Source of the DNA: UBA5336 sp964412785
GTDB lineage: Bacteria; Pseudomonadota; Alphaproteobacteria; Caulobacterales; Hyphomonadaceae
Length of the DNA stretch: 54,995 nt
Reading direction: 5' to 3'
Assembly (NCBI GenBank): GCA_964412785.1
Contig: CAYPQD010000015.1
Location: forward strand, 1-54,995
The position numbers and the translations under genes are program-made. A model generated the notes under the pieces. It was not told where the DNA came from, made no database searches, and saw only the letters and a program-made list of their open reading frames with translations. Positions 43,002-50,734 of the stretch are shown here, one piece after another; the stretch's first letter is position 1; each line of letters begins with the position of its first letter.

Positions 43002-43517
43002 TCAGTATCCGGCAGGCGGGGCCGAATAGCCACCCTGCGGCGTCACGACGACGCGTTCGGTGCCGAAGGTGACGTTTACCGGTGTGCCGGGCGCGATATA
43101 GACGTCGGCGCCCTGGATGATCTCCTTCACCTCGCCCGTCTCGAAACGGATGGTATAGGCATAGCCCGCACGGGTGTTGAGGGCCTTGCCGGCTTCATTG
43201 CCGGCCACGCCGCCGACCACCGCACCGGCCACGCCACCGGCGGTCTGGGCCTTGTCGCCGCCGCCCAGTTCAGAGCCTGCGAGCCCGCCAAGGATTGCGC
43301 CGGTAGCGGCGCCGAGGATCGAGTTGTCCGGACGGATCTGGACCTGGCGCACCGAGGTCACGACCCCTTCGCGAACCGTCGAGGCATAGCCGACGCTGGC
43401 GCCGGAAACGGTGCCAGCCCCGTAATTGCCGGCGCAGCCGGTAAGAGCGATGGTCAGCGACGCGACCGCCGCTGCGACATACATTTTCGGCGTACGCGCC
43501 GTCGATACCTGTGACAT
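43002..43517 (-). CDS. Glycine-zipper outer-membrane lipoprotein (17 kDa antigen type)
   Basis: A 171-residue lipoprotein. The signal ends in the lipobox ALTGC, with lipidated C28. A glycine zipper follows (ILGAATGAILGGLAGSELGG and AGGVAGAVVGGVAGNEAGK), as in the SlyB/17-kDa surface antigen family, then a beta-rich domain (AYTIRFETGEVKEIIQG). It probably inserts in or stabilises the outer membrane. ATG at 43517 follows AAGGAGCACGTTAACA; the longer frame from 43598 is rejected. Confidence 0.9.
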   Translation of the reverse strand: MSQVSTARTPKMYVAAAVASLTIALTGCAGNYGAGTVSGASVGYASTVREGVVTSVRQVQIRPDNSILGAATGAILGGLAGSELGGGDKAQTAGGVAGAVVGGVAGNEAGKALNTRAGYAYTIRFETGEVKEIIQGADVYIAPGTPVNVTFGTERVVVTPQGGYSAPPAGY

Positions 43518-43552
43518 TGTTAACGTGCTCCTTGGAACAGTGAATGCTTGGA

Positions 43553-43600
43553 AAATGGTTCCGGGGCCCTGAATAACAGATGAACCTTCCGGGACCATTT
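43553..43600. repeat. Imperfect inverted repeat between rsmB and lipoprotein gene
   Basis: AAATGGTTCCGG (from 43553) and CCGGGACCATTT (ending 43600) pair with one mismatch over the 12-base arms, with an AT-containing middle. On the minus strand it lies about 50 bp after the rsmB stop and 36 bp before the lipoprotein start, so it may end rsmB transcription or act as an operator. Confidence 0.4.
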
Positions 43601-43649
43601 CGCGGCGGCCTGTGTGTAGCGGGCTTTCTGTGCGGTCTACCGGCCCCTT

Positions 43650-44933
43650 TTAACGGGTTCTCTGAAGCCGGGAGATGAAAAACGCGTCATGGTGGCGTTC
43701 GAAATCCGCGCCCGGAAGGGTGAGAACATCGCCCTCGGGCGTCAGACTGGTCTCGAAGCCGGGGATTTCAGCAATTGTCACGGCCAGTCGGGTCGCCGGT
43801 GCGTCGGCCAGAACGGCCTCGACCACGCCTTCGCCTTCTGCATGACGGGGCGTGCAGACGCAATAGACAAGTACCCCGCCGGGTGCGAGTTGCCCGATGG
43901 CGGCCCGTAACAGCCCTTCCTGCAGCGCCGGGAACCGGGCAAGGTCGGAGGGGGCCTTGATCCAGGCGCCTTCTGGATGGCGGCGCAGGGTGCCGAGCGC
44001 CGAGCAGGGCGCGTCCAGGACGATCTTCCTGAATGGCGCCTCGGGCTGCCAGTCCTCCACGCGCGCCGCGATGACGTCGACCCGCCCTGCGAGCCCGGTT
44101 CGCGCCAGGTTCTCATGCAGGCGCGCCAGCCGGGGACGCGAGCGGTCGAGCGCGACAACGTCGGCGCCGGCGGCCGCAAGCTGCAGGGTCTTGCCACCGG
44201 GCGCCGCGCAGAGGTCGGCAATCCGGTCGCCCGGACCGGGGGCAAGCAGGCGCACCGGCAGGGCTGCGGCGCTGTCCTGTACCCACCACGCCCCTTCCGC
44301 ATAGCCGGGCAGGTCCTCAACCGCGTGTGTCCCGGCGATGACGCCGCCGCCCGGCAGGGGTGTTGCGCCGGGAAAGAGCGCCGCTGCGCCGGCCTCACGC
44401 AGGGTGAGGTGCAGGGCCGGCTCGGCGAGCTGGGCGGCGGCGAGCGCGTCTGCGGCATCGGTTCCGAGCGAAGCGGTGAGGTCGGCCTGCAGCCATGCCG
44501 GCCAGGTCGCGCGCGCCGGAGCGGCATCAAAGGCGCTGCGCTCGCCGGCCGCGCGGCGCAGGACGGCATTGAGGAAGCCGGCGGCGCGCCCGGTTTCAGG
44601 GCCAGCCTTGGCGGCAGTGACGGTCGCGCCGACCGCCGCGTGGGCCGGCGTGTTGAGGTCCCAGAGCTGGGCCGCACCGGCGAGAAGCAGGGCTCGCACG
44701 GGCAGGTCCACCATCCCCGGCGAGCGGTCAAGCAGCGGATCAAGCCCCGCCTCGATTCGGCCAAGCTGGCGGAAAACAGCGCTGGCGATGGCCCGGGCAA
44801 AGCCGCGATCCGGGCCTTCCAGCGCCTCGAAGGACGGGGTCGAGGCAAGCGCTTCGTCGAGGGTGCGCCGCTCGCCGAGCACCCTTGCAATGAGAGCGCC
44901 CGCAGCCAGCCGGCTTTGGTGTCCGCTTGCCAA
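43650..44933 (-). CDS. rsmB: 16S rRNA m5C967 methyltransferase (RsmB/Sun family)
   Basis: A 427-residue enzyme with an N-terminal NusB-like RNA-binding domain (about 1-140) and a C-terminal SAM-dependent methyltransferase domain. Motif I is DLCAAPGGKT. The two family cysteines lie in DAPCSALGTLRRHP and VYCVCTPRHAEGE. It methylates C967 of 16S rRNA in Escherichia coli. It starts 14 nt after htpX on the same strand. Confidence 0.92.
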   Translation of the reverse strand: MASGHQSRLAAGALIARVLGERRTLDEALASTPSFEALEGPDRGFARAIASAVFRQLGRIEAGLDPLLDRSPGMVDLPVRALLLAGAAQLWDLNTPAHAAVGATVTAAKAGPETGRAAGFLNAVLRRAAGERSAFDAAPARATWPAWLQADLTASLGTDAADALAAAQLAEPALHLTLREAGAAALFPGATPLPGGGVIAGTHAVEDLPGYAEGAWWVQDSAAALPVRLLAPGPGDRIADLCAAPGGKTLQLAAAGADVVALDRSRPRLARLHENLARTGLAGRVDVIAARVEDWQPEAPFRKIVLDAPCSALGTLRRHPEGAWIKAPSDLARFPALQEGLLRAAIGQLAPGGVLVYCVCTPRHAEGEGVVEAVLADAPATRLAVTIAEIPGFETSLTPEGDVLTLPGADFERHHDAFFISRLQRTR

Positions 44934-44947
44934 ATCGCCCGGCCGCC

Positions 44948-45850
44948 TCAGCCCCAGGGCCCGCGACCGCGGGCCTGTTCCGGCTCAGACGACGCCGCGC
45001 CAACGCCCATGTCCGCGGCCAGACGCCGCAATGCCTCGATCCGGTTCTGGGTCGCCGGGTGGGTTGCAAACAGGTTATCGCCGCGCCGGCCGGCAAGGGG
45101 GTGGACAATATACATGTGGGCCGCGGCCGGGTGGCGCTCGGCATGGGGGTTGACCATCGCCCGCGCGCCACGGTCGATCTTTGCGAGTGCGGAGGCCAGC
45201 CAGAGCGGGTTACCGCAGATTTCCGCGCCGCGCCGGTCGGCCTCGTACTCGCGCGAGCGGGAAATCGCCATCTGCACGAGGCCGGCGGCCATCGGTGCAA
45301 AGATCATGATAGCCAGGCCGGCGACAAGGCCTCCACGCTCCCGGTTGGAGAAGAACAGGGCAAAGTTTGCCAGCATGCCAATCGCACCGGCGAGCGTTGC
45401 GGTGATTGTCATGGTCAGGCTGTCGCGGTTCTGCACATGCGCCAGCTCGTGGGCCATGACGCCTGCGACCTCTTCCCGGTTCAACATGTTGAGAAGGCCC
45501 GTGGTGGCCGCAATGGCAGCATTCTCCGGGTTCCGACCGGTGGCGAAGGCATTCGGCTGGCTGGTCTCGATCACATGGATTTTCGGCTGCGGCATGCCGG
45601 CATGGTCGGCAAGGCGGCGCGTATCCTCGACAAACTGGCGCACGACCGGCGAGCGGTCTGTCTCGTCGACTTCGCGCGCGCCCTGCATCTTCAGGACGAT
45701 CTTGTCGGCATTCCAGTAGGCAAACAGGTTCAGCCCGGCCGCAATGATGAAGGCGATTGCCAAGCCGGCGGGTCCGGCGGTCAGGTAGCCGATCGCCAGG
45801 AAGAGGGCGGTCAGTGCCGCCATCAGGATGAAGGTGCGCATCATGCCCAT
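44948..45850 (-). CDS. htpX: Membrane zinc metalloprotease HtpX
   Basis: A 300-residue M48 protease with two N-terminal membrane helices (about 8-45), zinc motif H134-E135-L-A-H138 in MAHELAHVQNRD, and two further hydrophobic helices (about 150-195). The third zinc ligand is in SREYEADRRG. HtpX degrades misfolded inner-membrane proteins under envelope stress. ATGs at 45850, 45844 and 45841 can all start the frame. Divergent from DUF1674 by 57 bp. Confidence 0.94.
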   Translation of the reverse strand: MGMMRTFILMAALTALFLAIGYLTAGPAGLAIAFIIAAGLNLFAYWNADKIVLKMQGAREVDETDRSPVVRQFVEDTRRLADHAGMPQPKIHVIETSQPNAFATGRNPENAAIAATTGLLNMLNREEVAGVMAHELAHVQNRDSLTMTITATLAGAIGMLANFALFFSNRERGGLVAGLAIMIFAPMAAGLVQMAISRSREYEADRRGAEICGNPLWLASALAKIDRGARAMVNPHAERHPAAAHMYIVHPLAGRRGDNLFATHPATQNRIEALRRLAADMGVGAASSEPEQARGRGPWG

Positions 45851-45907
45851 GCGTTATTGGTCCTCGTCACGGTTTGCGACATTTTCCTGACCCTCACCGG
45901 TCCTTAT

Positions 45908-46150
45908 ATGGAGAGTGTTGCCGCCAAGAGGAGTCGCCCATTGGACGAAATTGACACGGTTCGCGCAAAACGGGAATTGCCCCCTGCCGCACAACGCGCC
46001 CTCGCCGAAGCTGAAGCGCGACGCAAGACCCGGGAGGCGGAGCTCCAGGCGCTTGAAGCGGCCCGTGCTGGCGAAACCGGCGGGCCGAAGGCGATCGAGC
46101 CCACGCGCTATGGTGACTGGGAGCGAAAGGGGATCGCCTACGATTTCTAA
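45908..46150 (+). CDS. DUF1674 protein (SDHAF4-like succinate dehydrogenase assembly factor)
   Basis: An 80-residue protein ending in the DUF1674 signature GGPKAIEPTRYGDWERKGIAYDF (residues 58-80). The mitochondrial homologue SDHAF4 binds the flavoprotein subunit of succinate dehydrogenase during assembly. The middle is a charged helix (AQRALAEAEARRKTREAE). ATG at 45908 is used; TTG at 45941 is possible. Confidence 0.88.
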   Translation: MESVAAKRSRPLDEIDTVRAKRELPPAAQRALAEAEARRKTREAELQALEAARAGETGGPKAIEPTRYGDWERKGIAYDF

Positions 46151-46208
46151 ACCGGTCACGAGGCATTAAAGGACACGGGGCCTGACGTCGGCAGCGCAAG
46201 AGGTGGGC

Positions 46209-46883
46209 ATGAAACGCCTGTATCACTGGAACCTCGACGCGCCGGCGCGCACCGTGCGCCTGTCCCTGATGGAAAAGCGCCTGCCCGTGGAATTGGTGGT
46301 TTCCCTGCCATGGGCGCCGCATCCCGATATTGCCCGTCTTGCACCGGGAGCGGCGGCGCCGACGCTGACGGACCAGACTGGCGAGGGGCGTGTCGTCGCT
46401 GTCGGCAGCCAGCCCATCCTGGAGCATCTGGAGGAGGCCTACCCGACGCCGCGGCTGCTGCCGGCGAGCCTTCCGGACCGGGCCGAGGCCCGCCGCTTGT
46501 GGCGCTGGGTCGAGGACCAGTTCTTCGGCATAAACGCAACGCTGCTCGCCGAACGCGTGGCGCAATGGGTGCGACGGGACCGCGAGCCGGACAGCGCGGC
46601 CCTGCGCCAGGGAGCACATGCACTGCGCGGGCGGCTGACCTATCTGAATGCGCTTGCCGAGGCGCGCACATACCTGGCGGGTCGCCACCTCACGCTTGGT
46701 GACTTCTCGGCGGCCGCGCATCTCTCCTGTCTCGACTATTTCGGCGATGTCGACTGGTCGACCGTGCCCGATCTGAAGGTCTGGTACCAACGCATGAAGT
46801 CGCGGGCGAGTTTCCAGCCCCTTCTGGCCGAGCGCATCGACGGAACGAGGCCAGCTGCGCATTACGACGACCTGGAATTCTGA
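46209..46883 (+). CDS. fzlA: GST-fold protein, likely FzlA (FtsZ-binding)
   Basis: A 224-residue glutathione S-transferase-fold protein. The N-terminal thioredoxin-like half opens MKRLYHWNLDAPARTVRLSL. The C-terminal half holds LTYLNALAEARTYLAGRHLT, AAHLSCLDYFGDVDW, WYQRMKSRASF and the tail AHYDDLEF. That tail and the SCLDYFGDV-x-W stretch are what I recall of FzlA, which binds FtsZ and is needed for constriction in Caulobacter. A plain metabolic GST is the alternative. ATG at 46209 follows AGAGGTGGGC. Confidence 0.78.
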   Translation: MKRLYHWNLDAPARTVRLSLMEKRLPVELVVSLPWAPHPDIARLAPGAAAPTLTDQTGEGRVVAVGSQPILEHLEEAYPTPRLLPASLPDRAEARRLWRWVEDQFFGINATLLAERVAQWVRRDREPDSAALRQGAHALRGRLTYLNALAEARTYLAGRHLTLGDFSAAAHLSCLDYFGDVDWSTVPDLKVWYQRMKSRASFQPLLAERIDGTRPAAHYDDLEF

Positions 46884-47000
46884 AAAGGCCGCGTTCGCGT
46901 CGACGGGCTTGCGCTCCTCGCTCTCGAAACGGGAGACCCGGGTCGCCACTCAGGCGTCCGGGGGCCTGTCGCGCCGTGAGGACCGCAAGGGCGGGGCGGT

Positions 47001-47114
47001 TCAGCCGAGCACGCCAGCGGCCGAGTAGACGGCTGCCAGCACCGCCGCGCTGAGCGGCAGGGCCAGCAGGAAAGCGAGAACATTGCGCTTGGCTTCTGGG
47101 GTCGAGGTGATCAT
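47001..47114 (-). CDS. 37-aa single-helix membrane miniprotein
   Basis: MITSTPEAKRNVLAFLLALP begins a 37-residue protein consisting of a polar N-terminus and one membrane helix. ATG at 47114 has GGAG eight bases upstream. It is downstream of tetR on the same strand (106 bp). No family recognised; being so short, it is only moderately supported. Confidence 0.45.
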   Translation of the reverse strand: MITSTPEAKRNVLAFLLALPLSAAVLAAVYSAAGVLG

Positions 47115-47220
47115 GGCCGGGCTCCGTGGCTGTGTCCTGGCCACCCTGTCGGCGACCATGGCCTGCATATGGCGCACCCCTGGTGACTGATCAATGAATA
47201 AAATCAAAAATGTTCAGCGT

Positions 47221-47835
47221 TCACGAACTGGCAGGCTCCGGAACCCGCGCAGGCTGGCGCAGGCCGGCGAGGATCAGGGCCATCACGCCGGCCAGTTCGC
47301 GCTCCAGCTTTGGCAGGGTGAGACGCGAGAACAGTTGTGGAAAGCGGAATTTCATCGTCGCCGACTGAATCATTTCCGCCACGAAGGCCGGGTCGTCCAT
47401 CGGCGCGAATTCCCCCGACGCGACCCCGTCATCAAGGATGCGGGCAATGTGGATACGCTCCTGGGCGAGCTTCTCATTGGCGAATTCGGGCCGTTCAGTC
47501 GACAGCACCTCGGCAATTTCCATGACCTTGGCATCGGCATCAAGCTTTGCGAATGTGGTGCGCATGATATAGTCGATTAGGGCGAACAGGCGCTCGCCGG
47601 CGGCGCGGTCCTGACGGGCAATCCGCGCCTGGTCCTGGGTAATTTCCAGGTTGAACTGGCGCGCCATCGCCTCGGCAATGTCGAGCTTGGAGCCGAAGAA
47701 GCGGTAGATATTGCCCGCCGACATGCCACAATCCCGGGCGATTTCGGACATGGTTGTCTTGCCATACCCATAGTGGGAAAACCGCTCCATCGCGGCCTGG
47801 AGAATGCGCTCGCGGGTATCAGTGACGTCAGCCAT
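47221..47835 (-). CDS. TetR family transcriptional regulator
   Basis: A 204-residue regulator with the N-terminal TetR helix-turn-helix: RERILQAAMERFSHYGYGKT and MSEIARDCGMSAGNIYRFF (about residues 8-55). The C-terminal ligand-binding part is helical and not informative. ATG at 47835 (MADVTDTRERIL) is used. It is divergent from gpsA by 52 bp, and that gap contains TGATCAATG; the same 9-mer recurs at 47188-47196 after its own stop. The target may be its own gene or the 37-aa gene; unknown. Confidence 0.9.
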   Translation of the reverse strand: MADVTDTRERILQAAMERFSHYGYGKTTMSEIARDCGMSAGNIYRFFGSKLDIAEAMARQFNLEITQDQARIARQDRAAGERLFALIDYIMRTTFAKLDADAKVMEIAEVLSTERPEFANEKLAQERIHIARILDDGVASGEFAPMDDPAFVAEMIQSATMKFRFPQLFSRLTLPKLERELAGVMALILAGLRQPARVPEPASS

Positions 47836-47887
47836 GCCCAACACCCTAAGGATTTTTCCTGAATGATCAATGGAACCTTCAATTTCC

Positions 47888-48895
47888 ATGACTGATCCGC
47901 GCACCCCCTTCCAGCGAATCGGTGTTCTCGGAGCTGGTGCCTGGGGCACCGCGCTCGCCGTCACCCTGGCCCGGGCCGGCCGCGCGGTCAGTGTCTGGGC
48001 GCGCGAGCCGGAGGTCGCCGAGGCGCTGTCCACCGGGCGGGGCAACCCGCCCTACCTGCCGGGTGCCGAGCTGCCTGCGCTGGCGGCGTCAACTGACATG
48101 GCCGTCCTTGAGGGCGCTGATGCCATTCTTGCCGTGGTGCCAGCCCAGCATGCGCGCCGCGCGTTTGAGCGCCTGGCGCCGATCCTGCCGGAGGGCCTGC
48201 CGGTCGTCCTGTGTGCGAAGGGGATCGAGCAGGCCAGCCTCAAGCTCATGACCGAAATTCTCTGCGAAACTGTGCCGGCTGCGGTACCGGCCGTTTTGTC
48301 GGGCCCTTCCTTTGCGATTGACGTGGCACGCGGCCTTCCGACGGCGGTGACCCTTGCCTGCGCTGACGACGCGCTGCGCGGGCGGCTGATGGCGGCGCTC
48401 GGCCATGCCCGCTTCCGGCCCTATGCCTCCGACGACCTTGTCGGGGCGGAGGTCGGCGGGGCGGTGAAGAACGTCCTGGCGATCGCCTGCGGCATGGTGG
48501 AAGGGCTTTGTCTCGGCAGGTCCGCCCATGCTGCTCTGATGACCCGCGGGTTCGCAGAGATGACGCGGCTTGGCGTCGCGCTCGGCGGGCGGGCGGAAAC
48601 CCTCGCCGGCCTGTGTGGGCTCGGTGACCTGGTTCTTACCTGCACCTCGCTGCAGTCGCGCAATATGAGCTTCGGCAAGGCGATCGGCGAGGGACGCCGG
48701 CCTGCGGATATCCTCGCGGAGCGAACCGCCGTGACCGAAGGGGCAGCGACAGCGCCGGGCCTTGTCGCCCTCGCGGCACGGTGCGGCGTCGATATGCCGA
48801 TCTCGCGGGCGGTGGACGATATCCTGGACGGCCGGCAGACGGTCGGCGAAGCGATGGACGCGCTTCTGGCGCGCCCCTTCAGGGAGGAATACTGA
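47888..48895 (+). CDS. gpsA: NAD(P)-dependent glycerol-3-phosphate dehydrogenase
   Basis: A 335-residue enzyme reducing dihydroxyacetone phosphate to sn-glycerol 3-phosphate for phospholipid synthesis. The nucleotide motif GVLGAGAWGTALA, SGPSFAIDVARGLPT, the catalytic-lysine region GGAVKNVLAIACG and GLGDLVLTCTS are intact. ATG at 47888 (MTDPRTPFQRI). The stop overlaps the next ATG by one base (TGATG). Confidence 0.96.
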   Translation: MTDPRTPFQRIGVLGAGAWGTALAVTLARAGRAVSVWAREPEVAEALSTGRGNPPYLPGAELPALAASTDMAVLEGADAILAVVPAQHARRAFERLAPILPEGLPVVLCAKGIEQASLKLMTEILCETVPAAVPAVLSGPSFAIDVARGLPTAVTLACADDALRGRLMAALGHARFRPYASDDLVGAEVGGAVKNVLAIACGMVEGLCLGRSAHAALMTRGFAEMTRLGVALGGRAETLAGLCGLGDLVLTCTSLQSRNMSFGKAIGEGRRPADILAERTAVTEGAATAPGLVALAARCGVDMPISRAVDDILDGRQTVGEAMDALLARPFREEY

Positions 48896-49194
48896 TGGCG
48901 CTTTTCGTCCTCTACTGTCTCGACAGGCCGGACAGTCTCGCCCTGCGCCTGGCCAACCGGCCGGCGCATCTTCAGTGGATCGGGGGATTCCGCGACCGGA
49001 TTGCCATGGCCGGGCCGCTGTTTGCCGGGGATGGCGAGACCTTCGCGGGATCGCTGATCGTGATCGAGGCGGCGAGCCTTGAGGCGGCGCGGGACTGGTC
49101 GGCTGGTGACCCCTATGTCCGCGCCGGCCTGTTCGAGCGCGTCGATATCCGTCCCTTCCGCTGGGTGATCGGCGGGGGGGAGCCCGCCAATTGA
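48895..49194 (+). CDS. YciI family protein
   Basis: A 99-residue ferredoxin-like-fold YciI protein: MALFVLYCLDRPDSLALR, RPAHLQWI with the His usual in the family, AGPLFAGDGETFAGSL and VRAGLFERVDIRPFRWV. These small dimers have a His-Asp pair but mostly unknown substrates. Translationally coupled to gpsA. Confidence 0.9.
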   Translation: MALFVLYCLDRPDSLALRLANRPAHLQWIGGFRDRIAMAGPLFAGDGETFAGSLIVIEAASLEAARDWSAGDPYVRAGLFERVDIRPFRWVIGGGEPAN

Positions 49195-49227
49195 CGGCTT
49201 CTTGAGGCTTTCGGGCCTAGAACGCTG

Positions 49228-50688
49228 ATGATGCGGCTCCGCGGTGTCTTCCTCTCGCTCGGTATCATGACGACCGCACTTGCGGTCGCAATGGTGCCAA
49301 GCGCCCTGCTGGATATTGCGAGCGGGCGTCCGGAATGGCCGGCTTTCACCGTCTCGGCGTTCATGACCGGCGTGGTCGGAGCCAGTCTCTGGGTGCTGGC
49401 GTCCGGGGCGGAACCGAAGATCGGCCGCCGCGAGAGCTTCCTGACGGTGGTCCTGATCTGGACGATCCTGCCTGCGATCGCTGCGGTGCCGTTCACCCGC
49501 TATGGCATGAGTGTGACCGACAGCTGGTTTGAGAGCGTTTCGGGGCTGACGACCACGGGCGCCACCGTGCTGACCGGGCTTGACGACCTGCCACAGGGCC
49601 TCCTGCTCTGGCGGGCGGTGTTGCAATGGTTTGGCGGTATCGGGATTATCGTGACCGCGATCGCCGTCCTGCCGCAGCTTCGGGTTGGCGGCATGCAGCT
49701 GTTCAAGATCGAAAGTTCCGAGCGGGCGAGCGAACTGACGGCCAATGTCCGCCAGACCTCCCAGCGCATCGGCCTCATCTATCTGGGCCTGACCGCGCTT
49801 TGCGCGCTGCTATACAACAACACCGGAATGAACGCCTTCAACGCGATCACCCATGCGATGACTACCGTGGCCGCTGGCGGGTATTCGACCCATGACACGT
49901 CCTTTTTCGTCTATCAGGGCACGCCTGTGATCTGGGTGGCAATTGTTTTCATGATGATTGCCGGGCTTCCGTTTACGGCCCTCGAAGCGCTTGTCTTCAA
50001 GAACAATTCCGATCCACTTCTGACGGGGTCGGAGCCGCGGACCTACCTGTCGCTGATTCTCGCGATAACAGCGATCATCCTGGTCCTGTTCCTGCTGCGC
50101 GGCCTGCCGGCCGCCTTTGGCAATCTGTTCGTCTCGGTCGATGATGTGCTGTTCAGCGTGGTCTCGGTGATGACCGGAACGGGCTACGCCTCTGCGCCCT
50201 ACGATACCTGGGGCGATCCGATCCTGATCGTTTTCCTCCTTGCCATTTTTACCGGCGGCTGTGCCGGATCGGCGGCGTGCGGCATGAAGATGTTTCGCAT
50301 CGAGATCAGCGTGAAGGCGATTCTCGCCCATGCCCAGCGGATCACGCGACCGCACCGGCTGGCGCCCATTCGCTTCAACCGCAAGGTCGTCGATGAGGAG
50401 ACGCTGCAGTCGGTCATGACCTTTGTGTTCCTCTACATCGCGACCTTCCTGTTCGCTGCGGTCCTGCTCTCGGTCATGCCACGGGTGGATTTCCTGACGG
50501 CTGTTTCGGCCGCTGCGACATCGGTGTCGAATGTCGGCCCGGGGCTGGGACCTGTGGTCGGGCCGTCGGGCACCTTTCAGACCCTGCCCGATGCGGCGAA
50601 ATGGATCTGCGCGAGCGCGATGCTGCTCGGCCGTCTCGAGTTCGTGGCGGTATTCGTGATCCTGTCAGTGCGGTTCTGGCGCGGCTGA
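49228..50688 (+). CDS. Trk-type potassium uptake protein TrkH
   Basis: A 486-residue K+ channel-like subunit with four selectivity-filter loops: TTTGATVLTG, TTVAAGGYSTHD, VMTGTGYASAP and SNVGPGLGPVVG. It needs a cytosolic TrkA-type NAD-binding subunit that is not in this window. The protein ends SVRFWRG at the TGA (50686-50688), which is the CTGA end of repeat copy D; the C-terminus looks complete for the family. 33 bp after yciI. Confidence 0.94.
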   Translation: MMRLRGVFLSLGIMTTALAVAMVPSALLDIASGRPEWPAFTVSAFMTGVVGASLWVLASGAEPKIGRRESFLTVVLIWTILPAIAAVPFTRYGMSVTDSWFESVSGLTTTGATVLTGLDDLPQGLLLWRAVLQWFGGIGIIVTAIAVLPQLRVGGMQLFKIESSERASELTANVRQTSQRIGLIYLGLTALCALLYNNTGMNAFNAITHAMTTVAAGGYSTHDTSFFVYQGTPVIWVAIVFMMIAGLPFTALEALVFKNNSDPLLTGSEPRTYLSLILAITAIILVLFLLRGLPAAFGNLFVSVDDVLFSVVSVMTGTGYASAPYDTWGDPILIVFLLAIFTGGCAGSAACGMKMFRIEISVKAILAHAQRITRPHRLAPIRFNRKVVDEETLQSVMTFVFLYIATFLFAAVLLSVMPRVDFLTAVSAAATSVSNVGPGLGPVVGPSGTFQTLPDAAKWICASAMLLGRLEFVAVFVILSVRFWRG

Positions 50689-50734
50689 TACCAGGCTGCA
50701 AGTATCGGTTGCGATCCATGCAGCCTGGTATCAG
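50685..50734. repeat. Dispersed intergenic repeat, copy D (minimal)
   Basis: 50 bp with a perfect 16-bp inverted repeat: CTGATACCAGGCTGCA (50685-50700) and TGCAGCCTGGTATCAG (50719-50734) around an 18-nt loop. It corresponds to the outer end plus first hairpin of the longer copies. It supplies the stop codons of both flanking genes: TGA 50686-50688 for trkH, and TGA (complement of 50731-50733) for hslO. Between two converging genes, such a hairpin is a good bidirectional terminator. Confidence 0.9.
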
